Assembly (NCBI RefSeq): GCF_944324505.1
Contig: NZ_CALUWO010000008.1
Location: 1-64,000, forward strand
Direction of reading: 5' to 3'
Source of the DNA: an uncultured Desulfovibrio sp.
GTDB lineage: Bacteria > Desulfobacterota > Desulfovibrionia > Desulfovibrionales > Desulfovibrionaceae
DNA length: 64,000 bases
Shown here: positions 27,163 through 35,408 of the stretch, one piece after another
Layout: every line of letters starts with the position of its first letter
How positions within the stretch are numbered: position 1 is the first letter of the stretch
Notes under the pieces: generated by a model
Told to the model about the DNA's origin: nothing
Databases searched by the model: none
What the model saw: the letters and a program-made list of their open reading frames with translations, nothing else
Position numbers and translations under genes: made by a program

Positions 27163-28482
27163 ATGTCTCAGACTTCTTCCGCCCTCGCGCCGGAACAGCA
27201 TACCGCTCCCCTGCCGGCCGGTCTGCCGCATGTGGCCGTCCTGCTGCTCTGGTACCCCCTTTTCACCCAGCCCTTCATTTTCCGGGAAATAGAAAATCTG
27301 CGGACACAGCTGCCGCTTGAGGTCTACAGCCTGTACGGGCGCAACCTTGCCTGCTGCTCCACGGAAATGCACGCCGCAGCCGACCGGGTTCACACCCTGG
27401 GCCTCCGGGCACTGCCCGCCATACTGCGGGACCTGCTGCTCCAGGCCGTCAGCCATCCCCGGCGCCTGGGCCGGCTGCTGCGGCAGGTGCTCTTCCACCG
27501 CTGGAGCAGCCTGGAAGTGCTGGGAGAAAACCTCTGGGCCTTTCTGGCGGGCATTCATCTGGCCCGGCTGCTGCGCGAAGACGGCATGGACATGATCTAT
27601 GCCCCGTGGCCGCGCGGCACCGCCACAGCCGCCCGGGTGGCCTCGGCCCTTACCGGCATGCCCTATGCCACCTCGGCCCGCGGCGACAATCTCCAGCCCG
27701 CGGACCCCGATCTGGCCGACAAGCTGCGCGAGGCCCTCTTCGTGCGAGCCAACAATGCCGCGGACAAGGAACGCATCGAAACCTTTGCCGAAGGCGTTGC
27801 CCGCGGCAAGACCGAACTGGTCTACAACAGTCTCACCCTGCCGGCCGAAGGTCAGTGCCCCGTGCGCATGCAGCCCCCGGTGCGCCTGCTGGCCCTGGGG
27901 CGCTTTGACGTGACCAAGGGCTTTGACGTGCTGCTCAAGGCCTGCGCCCTGCTGCGGGACCGCCAGATAGACTTTACCCTCATGCTGGCCGGCGACGGCG
28001 GCCGCCGCTTTGGTCTGGGCAAGGAAAGCCGGGCCCTGGAAACCCTGCGCTCGCAGCTGGGCCTGGAAGGCCGGGTACAGATGCCGGGCCTGGTCTCCCA
28101 CAACGAGCTGCCCCGTCTGCTCATGAGCCATGACATCTTTGTGGCGCCCTGCGTCATCCACGCCTCCGGCCGCCGCGACGGCATCCCCAATACGGTCATC
28201 GAGGCCCTGTCCTACGGCATGCCCGTGGTGAGCACCGACATCAACGCCCTGCCCGAGGTCATCCATCACGGCGAAACCGGCCTGGCCGTTCCCCAGCAGG
28301 ACCCCGAAGCCCTGGCCGACGCCATCCAGTGGTGCATCGAGCATCCCGAGGAAAGCCGGCGCATGGCCGAAAACGGCCGCCGCCTGGCCAAGGAGATGTT
28401 CGACCCGCAGCGCAATGCCCATCTGCTGGCCCAGCTCTTCATCTCCCGCTACACCGACAGGAAGAAGACATGTGCGGCATAG
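27163..28482 (+). CDS. Family 4 glycosyltransferase (second of two paralogues)
   Basis: A 439-residue GT-B enzyme clearly homologous to the gene at 24739. It shares LLLWYPLFTQPFIFREIENL, SLEVLGENLWAFLAGIHLARL and FVRANNAADKERI. The donor site includes ALGRFDVTKGFDVL, LAGDGGRRFG and SGRRDGIPNTVIEAL. CAGGAGATACC precedes the start. Its last 13 bases overlap the start of the amidotransferase gene, so the two are coupled. Confidence 0.9.
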   Translation: MSQTSSALAPEQHTAPLPAGLPHVAVLLLWYPLFTQPFIFREIENLRTQLPLEVYSLYGRNLACCSTEMHAAADRVHTLGLRALPAILRDLLLQAVSHPRRLGRLLRQVLFHRWSSLEVLGENLWAFLAGIHLARLLREDGMDMIYAPWPRGTATAARVASALTGMPYATSARGDNLQPADPDLADKLREALFVRANNAADKERIETFAEGVARGKTELVYNSLTLPAEGQCPVRMQPPVRLLALGRFDVTKGFDVLLKACALLRDRQIDFTLMLAGDGGRRFGLGKESRALETLRSQLGLEGRVQMPGLVSHNELPRLLMSHDIFVAPCVIHASGRRDGIPNTVIEALSYGMPVVSTDINALPEVIHHGETGLAVPQQDPEALADAIQWCIEHPEESRRMAENGRRLAKEMFDPQRNAHLLAQLFISRYTDRKKTCAA

Positions 28483-30374
28483 CGGGCATCTGCCATCTGC
28501 ATGGTGCTCCCCTGTCCCCACGCAGTGCGGCACAGGTGGAGGCCATGTGCGCAACCATGCGCCACCGCGGTCCCGACGGACAGGGCATCTGGTCCCATGA
28601 AGGCGTCTGCCTGGGGCACCGCCGTCTGTCCATCATCGACCTTGCCGGTGGTGCGCAGCCCATGCACGACGCCAGCGGGCGCTATCATGTGACCTTCAAT
28701 GGCGAAATCTACAACTTCCCGGAACTGCGCCGCGAGCTGGAAGCACAGGGCCATGTCTTCCGCACGTCCTCGGACACGGAAATCATCCTCGCGGGCTGGC
28801 AGGCCTGGGGCGAGGCCTGCCTGGACCGCTTTGACGGCATGTTCGCATTTGCCCTCTGGGACGTGCAGGAAAAGCGCCTGTTCTGCGCCCGCGACCGCTT
28901 CGGCAAGAAGCCCTTCTTCTACACGGTGCAGGACGGCTGCCTGTACTTTGCCTCGGAGCTGACGGCCCTGGCCGTGCTGCCGGAGCTGCGGCTCACCCTG
29001 TCGCCGCTGGCCCTGGTGCGCTACCTGGCCTATGAATACGTTCCCACGCCGCAGACCCTCTATGACGAGGTGCACTCCCTGCCGCCGTCCTTCTTTCTGG
29101 ATGTGCAGGACGGGCACCTGCGCACAGAACGCTACTGGGACATGCCCTTTCCCCGGGAAGATGACCCGCGCAGCGAAGAGGAACTCTGCGAAACCTATCA
29201 TGCCCTGCTGACCCGCGCCGTAAAGCGCCGCATGATCAGCGACGTGCCGCTGGGGGTCTTTCTGTCCGGCGGCATAGACTCGTCCATCGTGGCCGGCCTC
29301 ATGGCGCAGCAGTCCTCCCGCCCCGTGCAGACCTTCTCCATCGGCTTTACCGAGGCCAGCTACGACGAAAGCCGCTACGCGCGCATCGTGGCCCGCCGCT
29401 GGCAGACGGAGCATCACGAGCGCATCCTCTCCGCCGAGGAATGCGCGGAACATCTGCCGCAGATCATCAGCCGGATGGACGTGCCCATGGCCGATGCCTC
29501 GGTGGCGCCGACCTGGCTGCTGTCGGGCGTTACTCGCGAAAAGGTCACCGTGGCCCTGGGCGGAGACGGCGCCGACGAACTCTGGGCCGGCTACGAGCAT
29601 TATATCGGCTACAAGATCGCCACCTGGTACAATGCCCTGCCCGCCCCGCTGCGCCGGCGGGTCATCGAGCCGCTCTGCCGTCTGCTGCCGTCTTCCTCCG
29701 GCTACATCAATCCGCGCCTTGCCGTGCAGACCTTCCTGCGCGGCGCGCATGCCCCGGACTGGCTGCGCGTGCAGACCATGCTGACGGCCCTGACCCCGGA
29801 CATGCAGCGGGAGCTGCTGGCCAGTCCCCAGGCGGAGCTGCTGGACGAAAACTGCCTTTTTGCCCCCACCCGCCAGCAGTTCGAGCACTGGCCGCAGGGG
29901 CCGTCGCCGCTGGCACGGGCCTTTCATGTCTATGTGCGGCAGTTCATGCTGGATGACATCCTGGTCAAGGTGGACCGCTGCTCCATGCTGCATTCCCTGG
30001 AAGTGCGCGCGCCCTTTCTGGACCGGGATGCCGCCGAATTCGTGGCCCGCCTGCCCATACGGCACAAGCTGCACGGCTTCCGGCGCAAGTATCTGCTCAA
30101 GAAGGCCTTTGCCGACGTGCTGCCCCCGGAAATCCTGCACCGCAACAAGCGCGGCTTCCAGATTCCCGTGGCCGACTGGCTGCGGGGACGCATGCGGCCC
30201 CTGCTGGAAGACCTGCTGGGCGAGGAAGCCCTGCGGCGTCGCGGCCTCTTCAATCCGCAGGCCGTGCGCCGCCTCATGGAAGCCCATTTCAGCGGCAGGG
30301 CGGACATGCGCAAACCCCTGTGGACCCTGCTGGTCCTGCACCTCTGGCTGGAGGCCCACCAGCGGCGCGCCTGA
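28470..30374 (+). CDS. AsnB-type glutamine amidotransferase of an envelope-glycan cluster
   Basis: A 634-residue class II glutamine amidotransferase/asparagine synthetase. Cys2 (MCGIAGICHLHG) is the glutaminase nucleophile, and FNGEIYNF and DRFDGMFAFALWD are typical of the domain. The synthetase half has the ATP-binding PP-loop LSGGIDSSIVAG (266-272) and GGDGADELWAGYEHY. The length and opening resemble amidotransferases of exopolysaccharide loci (exosortase-associated type) more than housekeeping AsnB, which is nearer 550 residues. The role here may be amidation of a sugar acid or amino-acid moiety; this is inference. The start overlaps the preceding gene. Confidence 0.85.
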   Translation: MCGIAGICHLHGAPLSPRSAAQVEAMCATMRHRGPDGQGIWSHEGVCLGHRRLSIIDLAGGAQPMHDASGRYHVTFNGEIYNFPELRRELEAQGHVFRTSSDTEIILAGWQAWGEACLDRFDGMFAFALWDVQEKRLFCARDRFGKKPFFYTVQDGCLYFASELTALAVLPELRLTLSPLALVRYLAYEYVPTPQTLYDEVHSLPPSFFLDVQDGHLRTERYWDMPFPREDDPRSEEELCETYHALLTRAVKRRMISDVPLGVFLSGGIDSSIVAGLMAQQSSRPVQTFSIGFTEASYDESRYARIVARRWQTEHHERILSAEECAEHLPQIISRMDVPMADASVAPTWLLSGVTREKVTVALGGDGADELWAGYEHYIGYKIATWYNALPAPLRRRVIEPLCRLLPSSSGYINPRLAVQTFLRGAHAPDWLRVQTMLTALTPDMQRELLASPQAELLDENCLFAPTRQQFEHWPQGPSPLARAFHVYVRQFMLDDILVKVDRCSMLHSLEVRAPFLDRDAAEFVARLPIRHKLHGFRRKYLLKKAFADVLPPEILHRNKRGFQIPVADWLRGRMRPLLEDLLGEEALRRRGLFNPQAVRRLMEAHFSGRADMRKPLWTLLVLHLWLEAHQRRA

Positions 30375-30460
30375 GCCGGGGCAGTGCCGGTTCTTCCCGG
30401 CAGGTCGTGACGCCCCCTGCTTCCGGCAGCGGACCACACGGTGAAGGCGCGTTCCCCGGC

Positions 30461-30489
30461 TTGCCGGACCGCTTTTCCGTACTTATAGT
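30461..30489 (+). promoter_or_regulatory. Putative promoter of htpX
   Basis: TTGCCG (4 of 6), 17-base spacer, TATAGT (5 of 6), about 45 bases before the htpX start. An imperfect C-rich/G-rich hairpin followed by CTTTTT (30496-30520) lies between the promoter and the RBS. The spacing fits the vegetative sigma factor; a heat-shock element was not recognised. Confidence 0.5.
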
Positions 30490-30534
30490 AGACCCTACCT
30501 CCCCTGTGGAGAGGCTTTTTGCAAAGGAGACTTC

Positions 30535-31398
30535 ATGACCAGCCAGATCAAGACCGTCCTGCTGCTGGGCCTGCTTTCCGGCGTCATCATTGTGCTGGGT
30601 GGCCTGGCCGGCGGCAGAACGGGCATCATCATTGCCCTTATCCTCGCCCTGCTCATGAACGTGGGCAGCTACTGGTTTTCGGATTCCATTGTGCTGCGCA
30701 TGTACAATGCCCGTGAACTGCGCCCCGAAGAGGCCCCCTATCTGCATACCATGGTGGAAGAGCTGGCGCGCAATGCCGGCATTCCCAAGCCCCGCGTCTG
30801 CATCATTCCCGAAGAGGCGCCCAATGCCTTTGCCACGGGCCGTAATCCGGAACATGCCGTTGTGGCCGTGACCGAGGGTATCATGCGCCTGCTTTCGCCC
30901 GAGGAACTGCGCGGCGTCCTTGCCCATGAGGTGGGCCATATCCTCAACCGCGACATCCTCATCCAGACCATTGCCGGCGTCATGGGGTCTGTCATCGTTT
31001 CGCTGGCCAATATCCTGCAATTCACCGCCATCTTCGGCGGCAACCGCGATGAAGAGGGCGGCAGCAATCCCGTGGCCACCTTTGCCCTGGCCCTGCTGGC
31101 GCCTGTGGCGGCCAGCCTCATCCAGATGGCCATTTCCCGCTCGCGCGAGTATCTGGCCGATGAAACCGGTGCCCGCCTCTGCGGGCAGCCCCTGGCCCTG
31201 GCCGGCGCGCTCTACCAGCTGGGGCGTGCCAGCGGGCAGATTCCCATGCGGCACGGCAATCCCAGCACGGCAGAGATGTTCATCGTCAATCCCTTCTTCG
31301 GGAGCGGCATGGAGCGCCTGTTCAGCACGCATCCGCCCCTGGAGGATCGTATCCAGCGCTTGCAGGAACTGAGCCGTACCGGACAGTACAACAACTGA
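30535..31398 (+). CDS. htpX: Membrane zinc metalloprotease HtpX (M48)
   Basis: A 287-residue inner-membrane protease that degrades misfolded membrane proteins. Two N-terminal transmembrane segments (first 40 residues) are followed by the zinc motif HEVGH (131-135). A further hydrophobic pair follows, and the third zinc ligand Glu lies in SREYLADE. AAAGGAG precedes the start. Usual length for the family. Confidence 0.95.
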   Translation: MTSQIKTVLLLGLLSGVIIVLGGLAGGRTGIIIALILALLMNVGSYWFSDSIVLRMYNARELRPEEAPYLHTMVEELARNAGIPKPRVCIIPEEAPNAFATGRNPEHAVVAVTEGIMRLLSPEELRGVLAHEVGHILNRDILIQTIAGVMGSVIVSLANILQFTAIFGGNRDEEGGSNPVATFALALLAPVAASLIQMAISRSREYLADETGARLCGQPLALAGALYQLGRASGQIPMRHGNPSTAEMFIVNPFFGSGMERLFSTHPPLEDRIQRLQELSRTGQYNN

Positions 31399-31428
31399 TG
31401 CCGCGTGTGTGGAGGAGGCTCTGCCATC

Positions 31429-31830
31429 ATGATCCGTCCGCTTTTCCTGCTGCCCCTGCTCTGTGTGCTGCTTGCGGCCTGTGCCGCCAAGGAGGGTGTT
31501 CCTCAAAAGGACGCCCCGCTTCCCCAGAACTGCACCACGGCCTATACCTATGCGCCGGGCAATTACATCATTGATATTGCCAGCGATGCCGAGGTGGTGC
31601 TGGACCCGCTCATGCACGACTTTCCGCTGTTCTGCGAGGCCCGGGCAGCCCGGCGCCATGTGGATGCCGAAGTGGCCGCCCACCGCCTGCCCCGCGGGGA
31701 CTGGCGCATCTATGTGGTGGGAGGGGACTTTGCCGACCTGGCAGAACCGGCCGGCGACGGTACCTTTGTGCTGCGGCGCATGGCTCCCCTGGTGGACTGG
31801 GTCAATGAAAACCCGGCCGCGCTGCCCTAG
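31429..31830 (+). CDS. Small uncharacterised lipoprotein
   Basis: A 133-residue exported protein of unknown function. The signal peptide is short and strongly hydrophobic and ends in the lipobox LLAAC. The mature part has two cysteines (NCTTAY and LFCEARAA) and a short compact domain ending FVLRRMAPLVDWVNENP. The inner ATG was chosen because GGAGGAGG lies ten bases before it. It is 30 bases after htpX and probably co-transcribed with it. Confidence 0.7.
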   Translation: MIRPLFLLPLLCVLLAACAAKEGVPQKDAPLPQNCTTAYTYAPGNYIIDIASDAEVVLDPLMHDFPLFCEARAARRHVDAEVAAHRLPRGDWRIYVVGGDFADLAEPAGDGTFVLRRMAPLVDWVNENPAALP

Positions 31831-31834
31831 GCCC

Positions 31835-31869
31835 GTGCCAGTGCCTGTGCCAGTGCCTGTGCCGGTCCC
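31835..31869 (+). repeat. Short tandem repeat, 12-base unit, about 2.9 copies
   Basis: GTGCCAGTGCCT is repeated perfectly twice and followed by a decayed partial copy. It begins just after a lipoprotein stop codon and is not in a gene. It is likely a slippage product; no function can be supported. Confidence 0.6.
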
Positions 31870-32065
31870 ATGCTGGTGCAGAAACGCCTCGGGACAGGGC
31901 AGACGCGCCCGTCGTCCGCATCCCGCACACGCCTCCGGCAAGGTGCGCCCTGACGCAAAAGCGGCGCACAGCCATGGACCGGAGGCTTGAGGGGGTATCC
32001 CCCGCGGGGCGAATGGCCGTGTGGGCGCAGGCCGCAGTGCCATTGTTCTGCCAGTTTCATGCCAT

Positions 32066-32096
32066 AAAAAAGGCCCGCCGTATGGCGGGCTTTTTT
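32066..32096. terminator. Bidirectional terminator between lipoprotein gene and AEC transporter
   Basis: An A-run, GCCCGCC, loop GTAT, GGCGGGC, then TTTTTT. It serves the plus-strand htpX-lipoprotein transcript and the minus-strand transporter, which ends 30 bases away. Confidence 0.88.
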
Positions 32097-32125
32097 GGTA
32101 GTGTTCTGTTGCCGGAAAAACGGAC

Positions 32126-33103
32126 CTACAGGCAGCCCTGTCCCTGCAATATCCAGATGATGGCCGTGAGCGTCAGCATGCTGATGCCGTTGGAAAGCAC
32201 CACTGTCAGGGCCGACTCTTCGGGAACCGCGGTATAAATCTGGGCCAGCACCGAGGCCATGAGGGCCGTGCCGGTACCGCTGGTGAGCACTGCCACGCCC
32301 AGCCAGAGCGGATCCACCGACAGGGCGCTCATGATCAGCCAGCAGATGAGGGGGCAGACCAGCAGCTTGCAGCTCACAAGCCAGGACTGCCACAGCAGAG
32401 CATGCCCTCTGCCCCGGCTCAGGGCCAGGCGCAGCTTTTCTCCCAGGTCCAGCCCCAGGGCCACCAGCATGCACGGGGCCGCCGTAAAGCCCACCAGGGA
32501 GCAGGCCCTGTCCAGAGGCTGCCACAGGCCCAGACCGCTCAGCGCAAGCACCAGGCCGCCGACCGTGGACAGCAGGATGGGATTGCCCAGAATGAGGGTG
32601 CGCAGCAGTGCCCAGGTATGTCCCGACCTGTCGCTGGCGCTGACGGCATTGACCCGCAGGTCAAAGCGCACCTGGGCCATGATGACGACCACATTGGGCG
32701 TCAGCGTCATGAGGCCCGCCACCACCAGCGCTTCCGTATTGCCGGGCAGCAGGCTTTCCACAATGGGCAGGCCCACAAAGGCCGTATTGCTGGCACTGCA
32801 CCCCAGGGCCGAAGTCACCGCGGGGCAGATACCGCGCCGGCAGAACAGGCGGTCGCTCACATATCCCAGCACATAGCAGATCACGGGCGCTCCCACGGCG
32901 CCGATCCAGAAGCCGGCATGATTCAGCGTGCCGCGGTCGGCCTGGGCCATCACATGGAGCAGCAGCAGGGGCAGCGCCAGCTTGAGCACATACAGCCCCA
33001 GGATGCCGCCCGTCTGGTCGGGCAGGATGTCCCTGGCCCGCAGCAGCACGCCAAAACCAATGATCAGAAAGACCGGAAAAACCGCAAAAAATGCCGTAAG
33101 CAT
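32126..33103 (-). CDS. AEC-family transporter (auxin-efflux-carrier fold)
   Basis: A 325-residue inner-membrane permease with about ten helices in two repeats. VLKLALPLLLLHVMAQ and GCSASNTAFVGLPIVESL are typical of bacterial AEC proteins that carry malate, lactate or related organic anions. The N-out copy of the broken-helix motif is clear (NTAFVGLPI). Two ATGs lie six bases apart; the inner one is favoured because GGAGG sits eight bases upstream. The substrate is unknown. Confidence 0.85.
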   Translation of the reverse strand: MLTAFFAVFPVFLIIGFGVLLRARDILPDQTGGILGLYVLKLALPLLLLHVMAQADRGTLNHAGFWIGAVGAPVICYVLGYVSDRLFCRRGICPAVTSALGCSASNTAFVGLPIVESLLPGNTEALVVAGLMTLTPNVVVIMAQVRFDLRVNAVSASDRSGHTWALLRTLILGNPILLSTVGGLVLALSGLGLWQPLDRACSLVGFTAAPCMLVALGLDLGEKLRLALSRGRGHALLWQSWLVSCKLLVCPLICWLIMSALSVDPLWLGVAVLTSGTGTALMASVLAQIYTAVPEESALTVVLSNGISMLTLTAIIWILQGQGCL

Positions 33104-33267
33104 TACCATATCCTCCAGACGAGGCACTTTGCCCGCAAGCCTGCCGCTTGTCCAGAAAAAGCCGCCCCCAGGCGGCAAAAAGGCGCCGCCGCATTCCGGG
33201 GAATGCGACGGCGCCGGACAGGCCGGAAACGGGCAAAGCCGGGCAGACGGGCTGCCGGGCACGCCCC

Positions 33268-35193
33268 TTACAGCTGTTTTACCTCGCCATACCAGGCCGC
33301 GGCCTGTTCCAGCAGCGCATTGCTGCGGGCCGCCAGCGCCTGCGGATCCTTGAGATAGCCGTCCTGGAGCAGGCAGGCATCAAACAGACATTCCACCATG
33401 CTGGTGAGGGTCTTGTCCTGGGCATCGGCCTTGAACATCTTGAGCAGGCTGCGCAGCAGCGGATGATCGCGGTTCACTTCCAGCGCCTTGACGGGCAGGG
33501 AATCGTCCTTCTGCATGACGCGCAGGAACTTTTCCATGCTGGATGTCATGCTGCCGTCGGGCGAAACCAGTACGGCCGGGCTTTCGGACAGGCGGTGGGA
33601 AACGCGCACGTCCGTCACGCGATCGCCGAGAATTTCCTTCATGCGGGCCAGCAGGCTGTCAAAGCTGGCGCTGTCGTCCCCGGAAAGCGGCGCCACGGCG
33701 GGCCGGTCGGCATCGGCCTTGTCGGCAAAGGCGTCCAGGGCATCATCGGCGGCATTTTCCGCGGCCTTGAATTCCCAGTCCTTGTAGCTGTGCAGCCCTT
33801 CCATCACAAATTCATCCACCGGCTCGTAGAGGAAGAGCACCTCGATGCCCTTCCGGCGGAAGCGTTCCAGATGGGGGCTGAGGCGGGCGGCCTCACGATT
33901 GGGTGCCGTCACGTACCAGATGGTCTTCTGCCCTTCCGGAGCACGGCTCATATACTCATCCAGGCTGGACAGACCGGCGGCATCCTCATGGAAGGAGGTA
34001 TTGAAGCGCAGCAGGGCGGAGATGCGTTCCCTGTTGGGGAAGTCCTGATAGCCCAGCTTGAAGACCCGGCTGTGCAGTTTCCAGAATGCGGCGTACTTTT
34101 CCGCATCTTCGGCAGCCATCTTTTCCAGATGTCCCAGCATCTGCTTGACGATGGTCTGGCGAATCTTGCGCAGCACCACATTTTCCTGAAGGGTTTCGCG
34201 CGAGATATTGAGGGGCAGGTCTTCCGTATCCACCACACCCTTGAGGAAGGCCAGATATTCGGGCAGCAGCTCCTTGTTGCGGTGCTGGATGAGCACGCGG
34301 CGGCTGTACAGGTCCAGCCCCCAGTAATCGCGCTCCATGCCGAAGACATCCTGCGCACTGTCGGGGATGTAGAGCAGGGCATTGAACTGCACGGGCGCGT
34401 CCACCGCAATGTGCAGCACATCCAGCGGCGCCTTGCTGTCATAGGTCAGATGCGTGTAGAAGGCATTGTACTGCTCGCGCGTCACCGAGGTCTTGGGTTC
34501 GCGCCAGAGGGCGGGCTGGGTATTGACGCGGTCCTCGCCCACAAAGATGGGGAAGGGCACAAAGGCCGAGTGGGACCGGATGACCGACTCCACCCGGAAC
34601 TTTTCCGCAAATTCCTTGGCATCTTCCTTGAGGTGCACCACAATGCGCGTGCCGCGCTGCAAATCGCCGGCATCGCAGGGAGCCACGGTATAGGTGCCCA
34701 GGCCGTCACTGGTCCAGACATGGGCCTGCACATCATCGCCATAGGCAGGGACGGAGGTCACCTCCACCTTGTCGGCCACCATGAACACCGAATAGAAGCC
34801 CACGCCGAAGCGCCCGATGATATTGGACGCATCGTGGCTGCCGCCTTGGGCGGCCTGCGCATCCAGCTCGGCCAGGAAGGCTTCGGAACCGGAACGGGCA
34901 ATGGTGCCCAGGTTTTCGGCCAGCTCGCCTGCCGTCATGCCCAGCCCGCTGTCCGTGATGGTGAGGGTACGGGCGTTTTCATCAAGGGTTATATGAATCT
35001 CCAGCGGCAGGGAAACACGGGGCGCCTCGCCGCGGCTTTCGCGGAAGCGCAGCTTGTCCAGCGCATCGGACGCATTGGAAATGAGTTCACGCAGAAAGAT
35101 TTCGCGATTGGTATAGAGAGAATTGGTGAGAATGCGCAGAACCTTGCGCACCTCAGCCTTGAACTGCTGTTCCTGAACACTGTTTTCGGCCAT
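33268..35193 (-). CDS. htpG: Molecular chaperone HtpG (bacterial Hsp90)
   Basis: A 641-residue ATP-dependent cytosolic chaperone. The N-terminal GHKL ATPase has ELISNASDALDKLRF, TDSGLGMT and GRFGVGFYSVFMVADK. The middle domain catalytic Arg region NISRETLQENVVLR and the C-terminal dimer domain ending in MVECLFDACLL are present. GGAGG precedes the start by eight bases. A good promoter lies just upstream. Confidence 0.97.
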   Translation of the reverse strand: MAENSVQEQQFKAEVRKVLRILTNSLYTNREIFLRELISNASDALDKLRFRESRGEAPRVSLPLEIHITLDENARTLTITDSGLGMTAGELAENLGTIARSGSEAFLAELDAQAAQGGSHDASNIIGRFGVGFYSVFMVADKVEVTSVPAYGDDVQAHVWTSDGLGTYTVAPCDAGDLQRGTRIVVHLKEDAKEFAEKFRVESVIRSHSAFVPFPIFVGEDRVNTQPALWREPKTSVTREQYNAFYTHLTYDSKAPLDVLHIAVDAPVQFNALLYIPDSAQDVFGMERDYWGLDLYSRRVLIQHRNKELLPEYLAFLKGVVDTEDLPLNISRETLQENVVLRKIRQTIVKQMLGHLEKMAAEDAEKYAAFWKLHSRVFKLGYQDFPNRERISALLRFNTSFHEDAAGLSSLDEYMSRAPEGQKTIWYVTAPNREAARLSPHLERFRRKGIEVLFLYEPVDEFVMEGLHSYKDWEFKAAENAADDALDAFADKADADRPAVAPLSGDDSASFDSLLARMKEILGDRVTDVRVSHRLSESPAVLVSPDGSMTSSMEKFLRVMQKDDSLPVKALEVNRDHPLLRSLLKMFKADAQDKTLTSMVECLFDACLLQDGYLKDPQALAARSNALLEQAAAWYGEVKQL

Positions 35194-35221
35194 AATGCCG
35201 CCTCCTAACGGGAATATCTGC

Positions 35222-35249
35222 AAAATAAGACCCCTGTGCCGTTCGTCAA
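35222..35249 (-). promoter_or_regulatory. Putative promoter of htpG
   Basis: Minus strand TTGACG (5 of 6), 16-base spacer, TATTTT (4 of 6), about 29 bases before the start codon. No CIRCE repeat is visible, so HrcA control is not supported. Confidence 0.5.
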
Positions 35250-35349
35250 GACGGCCCAGCACCGGCTGCCCTCTGGCGGACGGCGGGCGGGCAGGCGCAC
35301 TATCAGGATTTACTCTTGATTTATCCCCCCGTGCGGGATACTAGGGAAC

Positions 35350-35386
35350 GGCAACACGGTGTTGCCATCCCCGGAACATCCCGGGG
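35350..35386 (+). promoter_or_regulatory. Two adjacent inverted repeats in the cydAB leader
   Basis: GGCAACAC-G-GTGTTGCC is a perfect 17-base palindrome. It is followed at once by CCCCGG-AACATC-CCGGGG. Both lie 20-60 bases before the cydA start, downstream of a weak promoter-like TTGATT...TACTAG. The first could be an operator for a dimeric regulator and both could form leader hairpins. The regulator is not identified. Confidence 0.45.
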
Positions 35387-35408
35387 GAACCATCGGGAGG
35401 ACGGCTGT

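Noticed and set aside
24739..30374. Complete exosortase/PEP-CTERM locus
   Set aside because: The deacetylase and amidotransferase types fit, but no exosortase, PEP-CTERM target or PrsK/PrsR-like regulator is present.
31835..31869. CRISPR-like repeats
   Set aside because: Units are 12 bases, directly abutting, with no spacers and no cas genes in the window.
33268..35262. CIRCE element or HrcA control of htpG
   Set aside because: The inverted repeat TTAGCACTC-N9-GAGTGCTAA is absent from the upstream region.
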